This document shows, one piece after another, positions 39,516 to 49,265 of a DNA stretch of 64,000 nt; the stretch's first letter is position 1; each line of letters opens with the position of its first letter. A program made the position numbers and the translations under genes. Origin of the DNA: Vibrio sp. ED004 (GTDB taxonomy: Bacteria > Pseudomonadota > Gammaproteobacteria > Enterobacterales > Vibrionaceae); NCBI RefSeq assembly GCF_023206395.1, contig NZ_CP066149.1, positions 1,860,001 to 1,924,000 of the forward strand, written 5' to 3'. Under the pieces are notes generated by a model, which saw nothing but the letters and a program-made list of their open reading frames with translations, did not search any database and was not told the origin of the DNA.

Positions 39516-39590
39516 TTTTTAGTGTAGAGACCTCTCTATTCTCACAGCATTTGAATCACCAAATTCTTAATTTATTGCAAAGGTTTTGTT

Positions 39591-40961
39591 GTGAGTACCG
39601 ATTCCACCCTGAAAGCCCAGAACACCTCTGGCTCGCTTGATTCGATGTTTAAAATCACTGAAAGAAAAACCACGATTGGCACTGAGCTGTACGCGGGTTT
39701 CATTACTTTCTTGGCAATGAGCTACATTCTGGCGGTTAACCCAGCGATTCTGGGTGATATTCCAGGTATGGACAAAGGTGCCGTGTTTACTGCGACAGCT
39801 CTGTCAGCGGCTATCGCAACCCTAATCATGGGTATTTGGGGTAACTACCCAGTAATGCTTGCGCCAGGCATGAGCATGAACGGCTTCTTCAAAGGCTTGT
39901 TGCTGAGTGGTTCGGTAGCTGTGCTTTGGAATGAAGCGCTATTTGGTATTTTCCTTTCGGGTATCCTTTACCTCGCATTCTCGTTAACCAATATTCGCAA
40001 ATCGATGATTGAGTCGATTCCTGAAGATTTGAAGTTGGCGATTACCGTTTCTCTCGGTTTGTTCATTGCTTTCTTGGGTCTTAAGAATGCAGGCATCATC
40101 GTTTCTAACCCATTCGTATTGGTTGGCTTGGGTGACATTTCCGATCCAAAAGTGATCATCGCTTACGTGAGTATCTTTATCGCACTTGGCTGTATGGTTC
40201 GTGACATTAAGTTAGCGACGTTTATCTCGTTCGTTTCTGCTATCGTGTTGACCATTCTTGCTGACGTATTCATGGGTACATCAAACGCGCCAATCCCAGA
40301 GCAGCTAGTTGCGATGCCACCGAGCATGGCTGGCAGCTTCGGCGCTATTTTTGATTTCTCTGCTTTCACACCTGAGAAAATGTTCGACCTATTGTTCATC
40401 GTGCTTATCTTCCTGATTGTCGACTTCTTCGATGGCTTGAGCACGATTGTTGGTGTTGGCCGCGATGCGGGTATCATCGATAAAGACGGTAAGGTGCCAA
40501 ACGCAAAATCGGCTCTAGTGGCGGATGCGGGTGGTACCGTGATTGGTTCGATTCTTGGTACAACATCAATCACCGCTTTCTCTGAGTCGGGTATCGCTTC
40601 TTCTCAAGGTGCGAAGACGGGCTTAGCGGCAGTGATGGTTGCAGGCTTGTTCCTAATCTCGCTATTCCTATACCCAATCTTCTCTATCTTCTCGGCAGCT
40701 ATGGTTGCGCCTGCGATGGTAGTGGTGGGCATCTACATGGTAGGCCGTCTTGGTCAGATCAACTGGGAGAAGAAAGAGTCACGCATTGCAGCCTTCTTCA
40801 CCATCATGTTCACAGTACTCAGTTTCTCACCAGCGAACGGTATGGCGATGGGCTTCATCAGCTACGCATTCACCATGGTTGTCGCGGGCAAGCGTAAAGA
40901 AGTTCACCCACTTATCTACGGACTGTGTGTGGTGTTCTTAACTTATCTGATTCTGCTATAA
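39591..40961 (+). CDS. NCS2/AzgA-family purine permease (guanine/hypoxanthine type)
   Basis: This 456-residue inner-membrane protein has about twelve to fourteen hydrophobic segments. It carries the AzgA-family motifs ELYAGFITFLAMSYILAVNP, APGMSMNGFF, DFFDGLSTIVGVG and GTTSITAFSESGIA. The family imports purine bases by proton symport; members include E. coli GhxP/GhxQ (guanine, hypoxanthine) and AdeP/AdeQ (adenine). The C in the upstream riboswitch points to guanine/hypoxanthine. Translation starts at GTG 39591 after AAAGG. It has its own terminator. Confidence 0.92.
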   Translation: MSTDSTLKAQNTSGSLDSMFKITERKTTIGTELYAGFITFLAMSYILAVNPAILGDIPGMDKGAVFTATALSAAIATLIMGIWGNYPVMLAPGMSMNGFFKGLLLSGSVAVLWNEALFGIFLSGILYLAFSLTNIRKSMIESIPEDLKLAITVSLGLFIAFLGLKNAGIIVSNPFVLVGLGDISDPKVIIAYVSIFIALGCMVRDIKLATFISFVSAIVLTILADVFMGTSNAPIPEQLVAMPPSMAGSFGAIFDFSAFTPEKMFDLLFIVLIFLIVDFFDGLSTIVGVGRDAGIIDKDGKVPNAKSALVADAGGTVIGSILGTTSITAFSESGIASSQGAKTGLAAVMVAGLFLISLFLYPIFSIFSAAMVAPAMVVVGIYMVGRLGQINWEKKESRIAAFFTIMFTVLSFSPANGMAMGFISYAFTMVVAGKRKEVHPLIYGLCVVFLTYLILL

Positions 40962-41018
40962 GGCAGCTCGGTAAGTAGCGTTTGTTAAGTAACAGATGTT
41001 AAGTAAAAGACTAATAGG

Positions 41019-41048
41019 TGGCTCTACAGTGAATGTGGAGCCATTTTT
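41019..41048 (+). terminator. Terminator of the purine permease gene
   Basis: The stem TGGCTCTACA / TGTGGAGCCA (one G-T pair) with a GTGAA loop is followed by TTTTT. Confidence 0.85.
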
Positions 41049-41172
41049 GTATCTGCCGTCTCTAGACGTGTAACTGGTGGCGTTATCCTAAAGTCGATGT
41101 TTTGAGAGTACGCGACTTATATTGATGCATGCTATTGTAGAGACTGGATTAATTATTTTTTGAAGAGTGACT

Positions 41173-41598
41173 ATGCCTTCTCACTTACCTAAATCTTTTA
41201 GTAAGCCGTTTTTAAAAGTATTCCACATTATGGAAGCGGTGCTGCTGGTGGCGATCACGCTGGCGACCCTGTTCGCGATGGTCGAAGAGTTCATGCATGT
41301 ATTCGCTGAACGTCGAGTGCAACTGACCGATATTCTGCTGATGTTTATCTATCTCGAAGTGTTGGCCATGGTTCAGCAGTTTGTGGTGAACGGTAAGATC
41401 CCGGTTAGGTATCCTATCTACATTGCTATGATGGCGATTGCTCGTTACATCACTTTAGGCATGAAAGAACTCGATGCGGTATTGATCGTTTGGTTGTCTT
41501 TAGCTGCATTTATTTTGGCCGCAGCAACGCTATTAATTCGTGTTGGACACCATTACTGGCCGTATGTGGATCTTCGAACCAAACAGCCAGATGAGTAA
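41173..41598 (+). CDS. psiE: PsiE-family phosphate-starvation-inducible membrane protein
   Basis: This 141-residue protein has four hydrophobic segments (about residues 20-40, 55-72, 80-95 and 105-122) and resembles PsiE, whose function is unknown although transcription in E. coli responds to phosphate starvation and cAMP. ATG 41173 has GAAGAG upstream; a GTG two codons earlier is less likely. It is flanked by terminators on both sides and so is a single-gene unit. Confidence 0.85.
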   Translation: MPSHLPKSFSKPFLKVFHIMEAVLLVAITLATLFAMVEEFMHVFAERRVQLTDILLMFIYLEVLAMVQQFVVNGKIPVRYPIYIAMMAIARYITLGMKELDAVLIVWLSLAAFILAAATLLIRVGHHYWPYVDLRTKQPDE

Positions 41599-41626
41599 AA
41601 CTTTGAAGGTTAAGACTTTATAAATG

Positions 41627-41653
41627 AAGCCCAGCGATAGCGCTGGGTTTTTT
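41627..41653 (+). terminator. Terminator of psiE
   Basis: The stem AGCCCAGCG / CGCTGGGTT with an ATAG loop is followed by TTTTTT. Confidence 0.87.
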
Positions 41654-41911
41654 AATAAGGGGAGCTTGAGCGAAAAAACGTCGTTTTCTTTAAATAACGC
41701 TTTACAACCTAGCTAGGATCACCAAGAATGTCCTCGCTCTGTTTTCAGGGTTATTAAATGAAACATCCAGTTGTAAAGTAAAACCCTTAGTATTGCTTCA
41801 TTGTTATTCTCAGTGTTTCCCTTAGCTTCATAGATACATTAAATAATTCAAGCTTTCAGCGCATCGCACTTTTTGGCGATTAATTTTTTATTTTTATATA
41901 AGGGACACATC
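41654..41911 (+). other. Long leader region of the cold-shock gene
   Basis: About 258 bases separate the psiE terminator from the cold-shock gene. Cold-shock mRNAs commonly have long structured leaders, and this region could hold the promoter and such a leader. I see no diagnostic cold-box or other gene. Confidence 0.4.
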
Positions 41912-42124
41912 ATGTCTAACAAAGTAAACGGCGTAGTAAAATGGTTTAACGAAGAGAAAGGTTTCGGTTTCCTAACTCAAGACAACGGCGGCGCTGACGT
42001 ATTCGTACACTTCCGTGCTATCGCTTCTGAAGGTTTCAAAACTCTTAAAGAAGGCCAACAAGTGTCTTTCGAAGTAGAGCAAGGCCAAAAAGGTCTTCAA
42101 GCTGCAAACGTTGTAGCTCTATAA
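41912..42124 (+). CDS. CspA-family cold-shock protein
   Basis: This 70-residue single-domain OB-fold RNA/DNA chaperone has both RNP motifs, KGFGFLTQ and VFVHFRAI. Such proteins melt RNA secondary structure at low temperature or in growth transitions. The start ATG 41912 follows AAGGGA and gives [12 protein letters not shown]; the open frame extends 13 codons upstream without similarity. Which Csp paralogue this is cannot be told, nor whether it is cold-induced. Confidence 0.95.
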   Translation: MSNKVNGVVKWFNEEKGFGFLTQDNGGADVFVHFRAIASEGFKTLKEGQQVSFEVEQGQKGLQAANVVAL

Positions 42125-42343
42125 GATTTTAAGTCGGCGCAGGTTGCAACAGCAACTTGCGTCACTTTCTCTCAAATCAGTATCCCCCTCAGTTCCACCG
42201 TAACACCCCCTTCAAAAAACGCTTAAATCCTTTTGTTACACCCGCTCTGTTCTATCTATAGCTGTATCTATCTTTTGCTCTAAACAATCTCCAGCGTAAT
42301 TACTTGCTCACTGGCTTACCGTGATTGTCATTGTTGTATCCAT
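42125..42343. other. Convergent intergenic region after the cold-shock gene
   Basis: About 220 bases between the cold-shock gene and the yicC terminator have no supported gene. A good terminator for the cold-shock gene was not found. Confidence 0.4.
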
Positions 42344-42375
42344 AAAAAAGCCCCTAAAACTAGGAGCTCATTTTT
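42344..42375 (-). terminator. Terminator of yicC
   Basis: The stem AGCCCCTA / TAGGAGCT (one mismatch, AAAC loop) is flanked by AAAAA on the left and TTTTT on the right, just downstream of yicC. Confidence 0.75.
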
Positions 42376-42390
42376 AATTCACTAAGACTG

Positions 42391-43257
42391 TTATTCAATG
42401 TTCTGAATTTGCTCACGCATCTGTTCGATAAGAACCTTCAGCTCTACACCAGAAGCTGTGATGTCTGTGCTGATAGATTTAGACGCTAGCGTGTTTGATT
42501 CACGGTTGAACTCTTGCATCATGAAGTCCAGCTTACGGCCGCATGCGCCACCTTTCTTCAATACTGCATTGGCTTCTTTCACGTGAGAGTCTAGGCGGTC
42601 TAGCTCTTCTGCTACGTCTGACTTCTGTGCTAGCAGGATAAGCTCTTGCTCAACGCGAGAACCTTCTAGCTCAATTTTCGCTTCTTCAAACTTGTTAAGC
42701 AGACGCTCACGTTGCCATTCTAGGATTTCAGGCATGCGTGCACGAACTTTCACTACTTCTTCAGTGATCGCATCCAAGCGCTGTACGATTAGCGCCTTCA
42801 TGTTTTCACCTTCACGAGCACGAGCATCAATGAACTCGGCAATCGCATCGTTGAATGCGTCTAGCAGGTCTTTGTTGATGGCATCCATGTCTTGCTCTGG
42901 AGTTTCCATCACACCAGGCCAGTTCATCACTTGGAATGGGTTCAAACGGCTTTCTTCGCCAGTCATGGTCATTACTTGGTTAGCAGCGTTAATTACTTGC
43001 TGTGCTAAACCTTCGTTGATGCTTAGCTCACCTTTAGCGGCTGGGTTTGCTTCGAAGCGTAGGTTACATTCAACCTTGCCGCGAGCTAGACGCTTACGGA
43101 AACGCTCACGTAGGATTGGCTCTAAACCACGGAACTGTTCAGGCATACGGAAGTAAGTTTCTAGGTAGCGTTGGTTTACACTACGGATTTCCCATACTGC
43201 TGTACCCCAATCGCCTTTTACTTCTTTGCGTGCGTACGCGGTCATACTATAAATCAT
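42391..43257 (-). CDS. yicC: YicC-family endoribonuclease
   Basis: YicC is a conserved family recently described as an endoribonuclease involved in RNA turnover. The 288-residue protein starts MIYSMTAYARKE and shows the family N-terminal motif (IRSVNQRYLETYFRMPE) and the C-terminal LDFMMQEFNRESNTLASKS. The ATG 43257 has AGGA upstream; 15 extra open codons further up lack similarity. It is divergent from rph, as in E. coli. Confidence 0.94.
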   Translation of the reverse strand: MIYSMTAYARKEVKGDWGTAVWEIRSVNQRYLETYFRMPEQFRGLEPILRERFRKRLARGKVECNLRFEANPAAKGELSINEGLAQQVINAANQVMTMTGEESRLNPFQVMNWPGVMETPEQDMDAINKDLLDAFNDAIAEFIDARAREGENMKALIVQRLDAITEEVVKVRARMPEILEWQRERLLNKFEEAKIELEGSRVEQELILLAQKSDVAEELDRLDSHVKEANAVLKKGGACGRKLDFMMQEFNRESNTLASKSISTDITASGVELKVLIEQMREQIQNIE

Positions 43258-43348
43258 CGAATTTTCCTGTCTTTTATCATTCTGAAAATAACGCGCACGC
43301 ATAGTATCACGATACGAGTTGCACCCGAAGTCGATTGATTTTCACTAT

Positions 43349-43399
43349 AAATAGCCTTTGAAGATAAATAGCTTTGAACGGCAAATAGATTTGAAAGAT
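43349..43399. repeat. Three tandem 17-bp repeats upstream of rph
   Basis: Three consecutive 17-base units, AAATAGCCTTTGAAGAT, AAATAGCTTTGAACGGC and AAATAGATTTGAAAGAT, are followed by a partial fourth (AAACTGC). They lie just upstream of a TATAAT at 43409-43414, which may be the rph -10 element. Confidence 0.75.
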
Positions 43400-43505
43400 A
43401 AACTGCTATATAATCTTGCCCCAATCAAAACTGTCTCACCCCTTTCTTAGGTGATGCACTCTTTCGATAGTAAATCACTTCAGACTGTTAATAAGGTAGA
43501 TACCA

Positions 43506-44222
43506 ATGCGTCCAAATGACCGCGCTGTAGATCAAATTCGTCCAATTAAAATTACTCGTAACTACACAGCTTATGCTGAGGGTTCTGTATTAGTTGAGTT
43601 CGGCAACACTAAAGTTCTATGTAATGCGACGGTAGAAGAAAACGTACCGCGTTGGTTGAAAGGTCAAGGTAAGGGTTGGGTTACAGCTGAATACGGCATG
43701 CTGCCACGTGCAACGCACACTCGTAACCGTCGTGAAGCGGCGAGCGGTAAGCAAGGTGGTCGTACGATGGAAATCCAACGTCTGATCGCTCGTAGCCTAC
43801 GTGCTGTTGTTGATTTAAAAGTAATGGGTGAAATCATGATCACTGTCGATTGTGATGTTATCCAAGCAGACGGCGGTACACGTACTGCTTCTATCTCAGG
43901 CGCAAGCGTAGCAATGGCTGACGCTATCAACAGCCTACTAGCAAGCGGCAAACTGAAAAAGAACCCAATGAAAGGCCATGTAGCGGCTGTTTCAGTGGGC
44001 ATCGTTGGTGCACAGGCACTGTGTGACCTTGAGTACGTTGAAGACTCAGCAGCAGATACCGACATGAACGTTGTAATGACGGAAGACGGTAAGATGATTG
44101 AGATTCAAGGCACCGCAGAAGGCGAACCGTTCAGCCACGAAGAGCTGATGCAGCTTTTAGCCCTGGCAAATAAGGGCATTGCCGATATCGTCGAAGCGCA
44201 GAAAGCTGCGTTGGCCGACTAA
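43506..44222 (+). CDS. rph: Ribonuclease PH
   Basis: RNase PH is a phosphorolytic 3'-5' exoribonuclease that trims tRNA 3' ends. The 238-residue protein is full length. It contains the RNase PH core ([36 protein letters not shown]) and the C-terminal [14 protein letters not shown]. coli K-12 carries a frameshifted rph, whereas this copy is intact. It is followed by a terminator-like hairpin and a repeat before pyrE. Confidence 0.97.
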   Translation: MRPNDRAVDQIRPIKITRNYTAYAEGSVLVEFGNTKVLCNATVEENVPRWLKGQGKGWVTAEYGMLPRATHTRNRREAASGKQGGRTMEIQRLIARSLRAVVDLKVMGEIMITVDCDVIQADGGTRTASISGASVAMADAINSLLASGKLKKNPMKGHVAAVSVGIVGAQALCDLEYVEDSAADTDMNVVMTEDGKMIEIQGTAEGEPFSHEELMQLLALANKGIADIVEAQKAALAD

Positions 44223-44230
44223 TTATTTTT

Positions 44231-44262
44231 AATAGCTCCCATTTGGGGGCTATTTTTTTATT
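44231..44262 (+). terminator. Terminator/attenuator-like hairpin between rph and pyrE
   Basis: The stem AATAGCTCCC / GGGGGCTATT (one G-T pair, ATTT loop) is followed by seven Ts. In E. coli the rph-pyrE gap holds the pyrimidine-controlled pyrE attenuator; this hairpin is in the same position. Confidence 0.8.
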
Positions 44263-44269
44263 TTCGTCA

Positions 44270-44376
44270 TATATAACTCTACACCTGTGTTAGCTGCAAT
44301 TTTTCACCCTAATCACATAGGTCCCCTATGCTTATAGGGCTGAAAAACTTTGCTGCCTTGTTGTAGAGCTATCTAT
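44270..44376. repeat. Short palindromic repeat, family C, copy 2
   Basis: A 107-base element with related ends (TATATAACTCTACA and, inverted, TAGATAGCTCTACA). It has the same core as 26803-26930: TTCACCCTAATCACATAG, then a CCCTATG/CATAGGG-type hairpin and GCTGAA. It lies between the rph hairpin and pyrE. Confidence 0.75.
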
Positions 44377-44454
44377 TTAGAAAATACATCATCGTTAGCT
44401 TTCGAAGCGATCGGAAGTTAGGAATTGGAAAGTAAATTAATTTAGAGGATGAGC

Positions 44455-45096
44455 ATGAAAGCATATCAACGTGAATTTATTGAATTTGCACTAGAGAAAG
44501 AAGTACTTAAGTTTGGTGAGTTTACTTTAAAGTCTGGCCGTAAGAGCCCTTACTTCTTCAATGCTGGATTGTTTAATACAGGTCGTGACCTAGCACGTTT
44601 AGGTCGCTTCTACGCAGCAGCATTGGCTGATTCAGGTATTGAGTTTGATGTACTATTTGGCCCTGCATACAAAGGTATCCCAATCGCGACGACAACAGCG
44701 GTAGCACTGGCAGATCACCACGATGTGGACACGCCTTACTGCTTTAACCGTAAAGAAGCGAAAGACCACGGTGAAGGTGGCAACCTAGTCGGTAGCGCAC
44801 TGGAAGGTCGCATCATGCTTGTAGATGACGTGATCACTGCAGGTACTGCGATTCGTGAGTCGATGGAAATCATCCAAGCGAACGGCGCGGATCTAGCGGG
44901 TGTTCTTGTTGCTATCGACCGTCAAGAGAAAGGCAAAGGCGAGCTGTCTGCAATTCAAGAAGTTGAACGCGATTTCGGTTGTGCAATCATCTCAATCGTT
45001 AGCCTGACTGACCTTGTGACTTTCCTTGAAGAGAAAGGCACAGATGCAGCACATCTAGACGCAGTAAAAGCGTACCGCGCTCAATACGGAATCTAA
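44455..45096 (+). CDS. pyrE: Orotate phosphoribosyltransferase
   Basis: PyrE makes orotidine 5'-phosphate from orotate and PRPP in pyrimidine synthesis. The 213-residue protein starts [20 protein letters not shown] and has the PRPP-binding motif [12 protein letters not shown] and the flexible loop around [13 protein letters not shown]. The ATG 44455 is behind GAGG; a start two codons upstream is possible. Expression may be controlled by the upstream hairpin, as in the E. coli rph-pyrE attenuator. Confidence 0.97.
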   Translation: MKAYQREFIEFALEKEVLKFGEFTLKSGRKSPYFFNAGLFNTGRDLARLGRFYAAALADSGIEFDVLFGPAYKGIPIATTTAVALADHHDVDTPYCFNRKEAKDHGEGGNLVGSALEGRIMLVDDVITAGTAIRESMEIIQANGADLAGVLVAIDRQEKGKGELSAIQEVERDFGCAIISIVSLTDLVTFLEEKGTDAAHLDAVKAYRAQYGI

Positions 45097-45151
45097 CACC
45101 TGAAGCGTCGAACCTAACGGTTTAACGTTCTAAGTTTAGAATCGAAAAATT

Positions 45152-45187
45152 AAAAAGGCCCGAGAGATAACTCTTTCGGGCCTTTTA
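45152..45187. terminator. Bidirectional terminator between pyrE and the acyltransferase gene
   Basis: The stem AAAAGGCCCGA(GAG) / (CTC)TTTCGGGCCTTTT with A and T runs on either side lies between the convergent genes. Confidence 0.9.
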
Positions 45188-45232
45188 CTTTTCTATTGAA
45201 GTGAGCTGTTTTCCTATCTAACGATAGGCGCT

Positions 45233-46222
45233 CTATTTATAACGAATGCCGCGTTCAGCTTCTGGATCTTCCATTGTCTTGAAGCGCTTGTGTAGCCACA
45301 TCCATTGCTCAGGAGCACGTAAGATAATCTTCTCTAGGTAGCTGTTCATGTAAGCCGCCGCCGCTTTCTCATCTTTTTGCGGATAGTTATCTTCGATCGA
45401 CTCGTCAGCCATGATTTCATACTTGCCATCGGCATTTCTAAAACCTGAACCCGGAACAAGTGCACATCGGCTGGTGTACGCCAGAATGCTGGTGCCTGTG
45501 GTAGTACACGCATCTTCTACTGCGAAGAAAGGTACAAACACAGACTTGTTACGACCGTAATCATGATCCGGCAGATAGAAAAGGATCTCTCCCTGACGCA
45601 GAATTCGAATCATACGTTTCACGTCTTTTCGGTGAATCAGACGGTTGCCGTTTTGAGTACGACCACGGTATTGAATAAATTCATAAGCCGGATTGTTGTG
45701 CGGGCGATAAACACCTAAACCTGAAATACCAAGAACAGCCATTGCTCGTGCCGTGATCTCTAGGTTCAAGGCATGCACACAGCACAAAAGAACGCCTTTG
45801 CCGTTGGCTTTGTGTGTACGCAGCATTTGAGTGTCTTTGTCCACTAGGATGCGCTTGAAGCGCCATGTAGGCCAAAACCAAGTAATGCCAGTTTCGATCA
45901 GTGCCATACCGGTGTTCTTAAAGTTCTCACTCACCATAGCAGCGACTTCGTCTGCTGGCTTGTCTGGGAAGGCCAGTTCTAGGTTACGTGCTGCGACTGC
46001 AACGCGCTTTTTACCATAGCGAGCACCAAGAGAGCCTAACGAGCGACCTAGCAGTAACAAGATACGGTAAGGGAGAACGTTAACGATAAGCGCCAATAGC
46101 CCAAAGCCGAACCAAACACCCCAATATTTAGGGTGAAGTAGAGCTAGAGTAAAAGGCGGCTTAGTAATCACGTGTTGTGCCGTGCCGTTTGCTGAAGAAG
46201 TTTTCGTCGTCATAACCATCAC
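45233..46222 (-). CDS. Lipid A late acyltransferase (LpxL/LpxM/LpxN family)
   Basis: This family adds a secondary acyl chain to Kdo2-lipid A at the inner membrane. The 329-residue protein has an N-terminal membrane segment (about residues 35-60). The HX4E catalytic motif is HALNLE near residue 150, and later conserved blocks include YLPDHDYGRNKSVFVPFF. In V. cholerae a gene of this family near pyrE-slmA is LpxN, which transfers 3-hydroxylaurate; the same role is possible here but the sequence alone does not settle which acyltransferase it is. It is 30 bases downstream of slmA. Confidence 0.88.
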   Translation of the reverse strand: MMVMTTKTSSANGTAQHVITKPPFTLALLHPKYWGVWFGFGLLALIVNVLPYRILLLLGRSLGSLGARYGKKRVAVAARNLELAFPDKPADEVAAMVSENFKNTGMALIETGITWFWPTWRFKRILVDKDTQMLRTHKANGKGVLLCCVHALNLEITARAMAVLGISGLGVYRPHNNPAYEFIQYRGRTQNGNRLIHRKDVKRMIRILRQGEILFYLPDHDYGRNKSVFVPFFAVEDACTTTGTSILAYTSRCALVPGSGFRNADGKYEIMADESIEDNYPQKDEKAAAAYMNSYLEKIILRAPEQWMWLHKRFKTMEDPEAERGIRYK

Positions 46223-46252
46223 TTAAGATTTGATTGCTACTTAATTTGATTG

Positions 46253-46843
46253 CTACTTAATCTGAGCGCTTAGCAGTGCCCAATAAGCATCAAAGTTTTC
46301 TGTCGGTTGATATTTGAAGTCAGAACGTACAAATCGATTCAGGCTGCCTTCAACTTGACCTAGCAACTGAGCCGCTAAGATTTTCTCATCAACTGGGAAC
46401 GATTTTCCTTCACGAAGCTTTCTTTCGCGAAGAATTTGGCGAAGTTGAGTCTCAATACGTTCGAAAAGCTGATTAATTCGTTCACGAAGACGCTCATTCT
46501 CAAACATTAGGGCATGACCCGATAAAATACGAGTTAAGCCTGGGTTGCGCTCAGAGAAGACTAAGATCAGTTGCATCACTAAGCGGATACGCTCAAGAGT
46601 GTCTTTCTCTTCATCGAGAATGCGGTTGATTCGAGACATCAACGCTTCTTCTATAAACTCGATCAAGCCTTCAAACATGCGGGCTTTGCTTGGGAAGTGG
46701 CGGTATAACGCAGCTTCAGATACGCCGACTTGCTTAGCCAACTTTACCGTTGTGATACGAGAAGCACCTTCGGTCGATTCCAACATTTGTGCGAGAGCTT
46801 GTAGGATTTCTTCACGACGGTTTGATTTTCGAGTACCAGCCAT
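46253..46843 (-). CDS. slmA: Nucleoid occlusion factor SlmA
   Basis: SlmA is a TetR-family DNA-binding protein that blocks FtsZ ring formation over the nucleoid. The 196-residue protein has the N-terminal helix-turn-helix ([20 protein letters not shown]) and a helical C-terminal dimerisation domain. In E. coli dut lies between coaBC and slmA; here the gap is only about 140 bases and dut is absent. Confidence 0.95.
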   Translation of the reverse strand: MAGTRKSNRREEILQALAQMLESTEGASRITTVKLAKQVGVSEAALYRHFPSKARMFEGLIEFIEEALMSRINRILDEEKDTLERIRLVMQLILVFSERNPGLTRILSGHALMFENERLRERINQLFERIETQLRQILRERKLREGKSFPVDEKILAAQLLGQVEGSLNRFVRSDFKYQPTENFDAYWALLSAQIK

Positions 46844-46982
46844 CTATTTACTTCCTTTCCTAAAGATGAGGATTGAGTGAAGAAAGATTATAAACACCAT
46901 TCAATTCTGTTTCCTAGTTTTGTGAGCCCTAGGTCAACAGAATCGAGAGGTGTCAGCAGATTGTCAGAGCAAATCTGTGCGT

Positions 46983-48224
46983 TTATGCATCAATAAGCTG
47001 TTGGATCTGATCGAGGATCTGGAAACCTAGCGTGTCTTTGCTCTCTAGTGGTAGAGATTTATCGCCGCCTTTCCAGTAAAGGTGCAATTCATTGCTACTG
47101 CTATTGAAACCTTGGCCTTCGACAGAAACGTCATTGGCACAAATCATATCAAGGTTCTTTCTTTCGAGCTTTCCGCGAGCGTATTTCTCTACATCTTGAG
47201 TTTCAGCAGCAAAGCCGACAGTAAATGGGCGACCTTCAGTCATTGAGGCGACAGAAGCGACAATGTCTGGGTTCTTAACCATGTGAATAGACATGTCATC
47301 TTTGCCATCGACCTTTTTGAGCTTTTGGTCTGCGATGGTCTCAGGGCGATAATCGGCAACCGCGGCGCAGCTGATGAAAATATCGTGTCGAGCGGCGTTA
47401 GCAGTAACGGCATCAAACATCTGTTGTGCGCTATCTACATCAACGCGAGTTACCTTGTTTGGTGTCGCGAGTGATACTGGACCGCTGACTAGGGTGACTG
47501 TTGCACCTTGTTTCGCGGCTGCTTCAGCTAGTGCATAGCCCATTTTTCCTGAGCTGTGATTAGTAATGTAGCGTACAGGGTCGATCGCTTCACGAGTCGG
47601 GCCTGCAGTAATAAGCACAGAACGGCCAGCAAGTGGCTTAGGTTGGAAGAAGTCTTCACAGCGATGCACGAGCTGCATTGGCTCTAACATGCGTCCCATA
47701 CCAACATCACCACAAGCTTGCTCGCCTGCAGCAGGTCCCCAGATTTCACAACCACGACGTTTTAGTGTCGCGATGTTCTCTTGAGTGGCTGGGTGGCTGT
47801 ACATTTGCTGGTTCATTGCTGGAGATACCGCAACTGGCGCATCGGTTGCTAACACCAGAGTGGTCAGTAGGTCGTTGCCCATGCCAGCAGTCATGCGTGC
47901 AATCAAGTCAGCGGTTGCAGGTGCTAGTAATACTAAGTCAGCCCACTTTGCTAGCTCGATGTGCCCCATAGAAGCTTCTGCAGCAGGATCAAGCAAACTA
48001 TCAGACACAGGCCTTCCCGAGACTGCCTGCATGGTAAGGGGAGTGATGAACTCCTTGGCTGCATTGGTCATGACGACTTGTACCTGCGCCCCACGCTCAA
48101 TTAGGCGGCGAGTCAGCTCGGCACATTTATAAGCAGCGATACCACCACTAATACCAAGAAGAATTTTTTTCCCTGCTAGGCCTTGTTGGTCAGCGTTACT
48201 CAGTGGATTAACCTGTGTTTGCAT
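46983..48224 (-). CDS. coaBC: Bifunctional phosphopantothenoylcysteine decarboxylase/synthetase CoaBC
   Basis: CoaBC couples cysteine to 4'-phosphopantothenate and decarboxylates the product, two steps of coenzyme A synthesis. The 413-residue fusion has an FMN-binding CoaC half with the PAMN motif (SPAMNQQMY) and the ACGDVGMGR flap. The CoaB synthetase half begins near residue 195 ([20 protein letters not shown]) and includes DQKLKK. It is divergent from radC. Confidence 0.96.
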   Translation of the reverse strand: MQTQVNPLSNADQQGLAGKKILLGISGGIAAYKCAELTRRLIERGAQVQVVMTNAAKEFITPLTMQAVSGRPVSDSLLDPAAEASMGHIELAKWADLVLLAPATADLIARMTAGMGNDLLTTLVLATDAPVAVSPAMNQQMYSHPATQENIATLKRRGCEIWGPAAGEQACGDVGMGRMLEPMQLVHRCEDFFQPKPLAGRSVLITAGPTREAIDPVRYITNHSSGKMGYALAEAAAKQGATVTLVSGPVSLATPNKVTRVDVDSAQQMFDAVTANAARHDIFISCAAVADYRPETIADQKLKKVDGKDDMSIHMVKNPDIVASVASMTEGRPFTVGFAAETQDVEKYARGKLERKNLDMICANDVSVEGQGFNSSSNELHLYWKGGDKSLPLESKDTLGFQILDQIQQLIDA

Positions 48225-48448
48225 GATTCTGTTCCTTAATTTTTCTGCGACTTACGATATCAGAACAAAGGATGAGTGCCTAGAAGCAGAACTCGAACAG
48301 AGTTGACGCTCATCAAGTTGGTGTTATCAAACTTATCAATTACACGATTTTGTAAGTGACTCGCTGCCTTTTATCTCTATCAAAGGATCTCTGAGTGCAA
48401 GCTCATTAAGCTGATGGATCGTGTTCATGACCAATGATTAGCTTTTAT

Positions 48449-49123
48449 ATGCCGATAAATAAAATGCCCGCCGAATCGATGCCAAGAGAAAAGTTATTGA
48501 ATAGAGGACCAGATTCGTTAAGTGATGCCGAACTTTTAGCAATATTTCTTAGAACGGGTACGCAAGGAATGAACGTTTTAGAGTTGGCGGACAAGTTAAT
48601 TAAAGATTTTGGTTCGCTAAGGCATCTTTTTTCAGCAACGGAGGCAGAGTTCTGCGCTCATAAAGGGATGGGGCAGGCTAAATACGTTCAACTGCAGGCT
48701 GTGTTAGAGATGACGCAGCGCTATCTCGCGGAGACTTTATCTCGAGGTGACGCCTTAACCAGCCCCAGTCATACCAAGCTTTATCTCTCGAGCATATTGC
48801 GCGATCGCCAGCGAGAAGCCTTCTATATATTGTTCCTAGATAACCAGAATAGGGTCATAAAAGACGAGGTGATGTTTGAAGGAACCATCGATGCCGCATC
48901 GGTTTACCCGCGGGAAGTGGTAAAACGCGCTCTTCATCATAATGCAGCGGCATTAATTTTAGCGCATAACCATCCTTCGGGTGTCGCAGAGCCAAGCCAA
49001 GCAGATAGACGAATCACACGCCGTTTAACCGATGCATTAGCGCTGGTGGACATCCGAATTCTCGACCATTTTGTCGTCGGAGATGGTGAAGTTGTCTCTT
49101 TTGCAGAGCGTGGATGGATTTGA
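48449..49123 (+). CDS. radC: RadC-family JAB-domain protein
   Basis: This 224-residue protein has an N-terminal helix-hairpin-helix region ([17 protein letters not shown]) and a C-terminal JAB/MPN metalloprotease-like domain with [14 protein letters not shown], the HxH-x7-S/D motif. The family is no longer thought to act in general DNA repair; its role is unclear. I use ATG 48449 ([17 protein letters not shown]), which gives the usual length. ATG 48434 five codons upstream is an alternative; neither has a strong ribosome site. It precedes rpmB as in E. coli. Confidence 0.9.
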   Translation: MPINKMPAESMPREKLLNRGPDSLSDAELLAIFLRTGTQGMNVLELADKLIKDFGSLRHLFSATEAEFCAHKGMGQAKYVQLQAVLEMTQRYLAETLSRGDALTSPSHTKLYLSSILRDRQREAFYILFLDNQNRVIKDEVMFEGTIDAASVYPREVVKRALHHNAAALILAHNHPSGVAEPSQADRRITRRLTDALALVDIRILDHFVVGDGEVVSFAERGWI

Positions 49124-49265
49124 ATCACATTTTAGGTTGTTAGTTACGTTAAATCTGCTATTATTCCGCCCACATTTTTAGACCTAAAATCAGCTCTGAT
49201 TACTCAAGCAAGCTGCGCTGCACAAAAAAAGATCACGAAACCCGTAAAAAGGATCTGTTCGGGTC

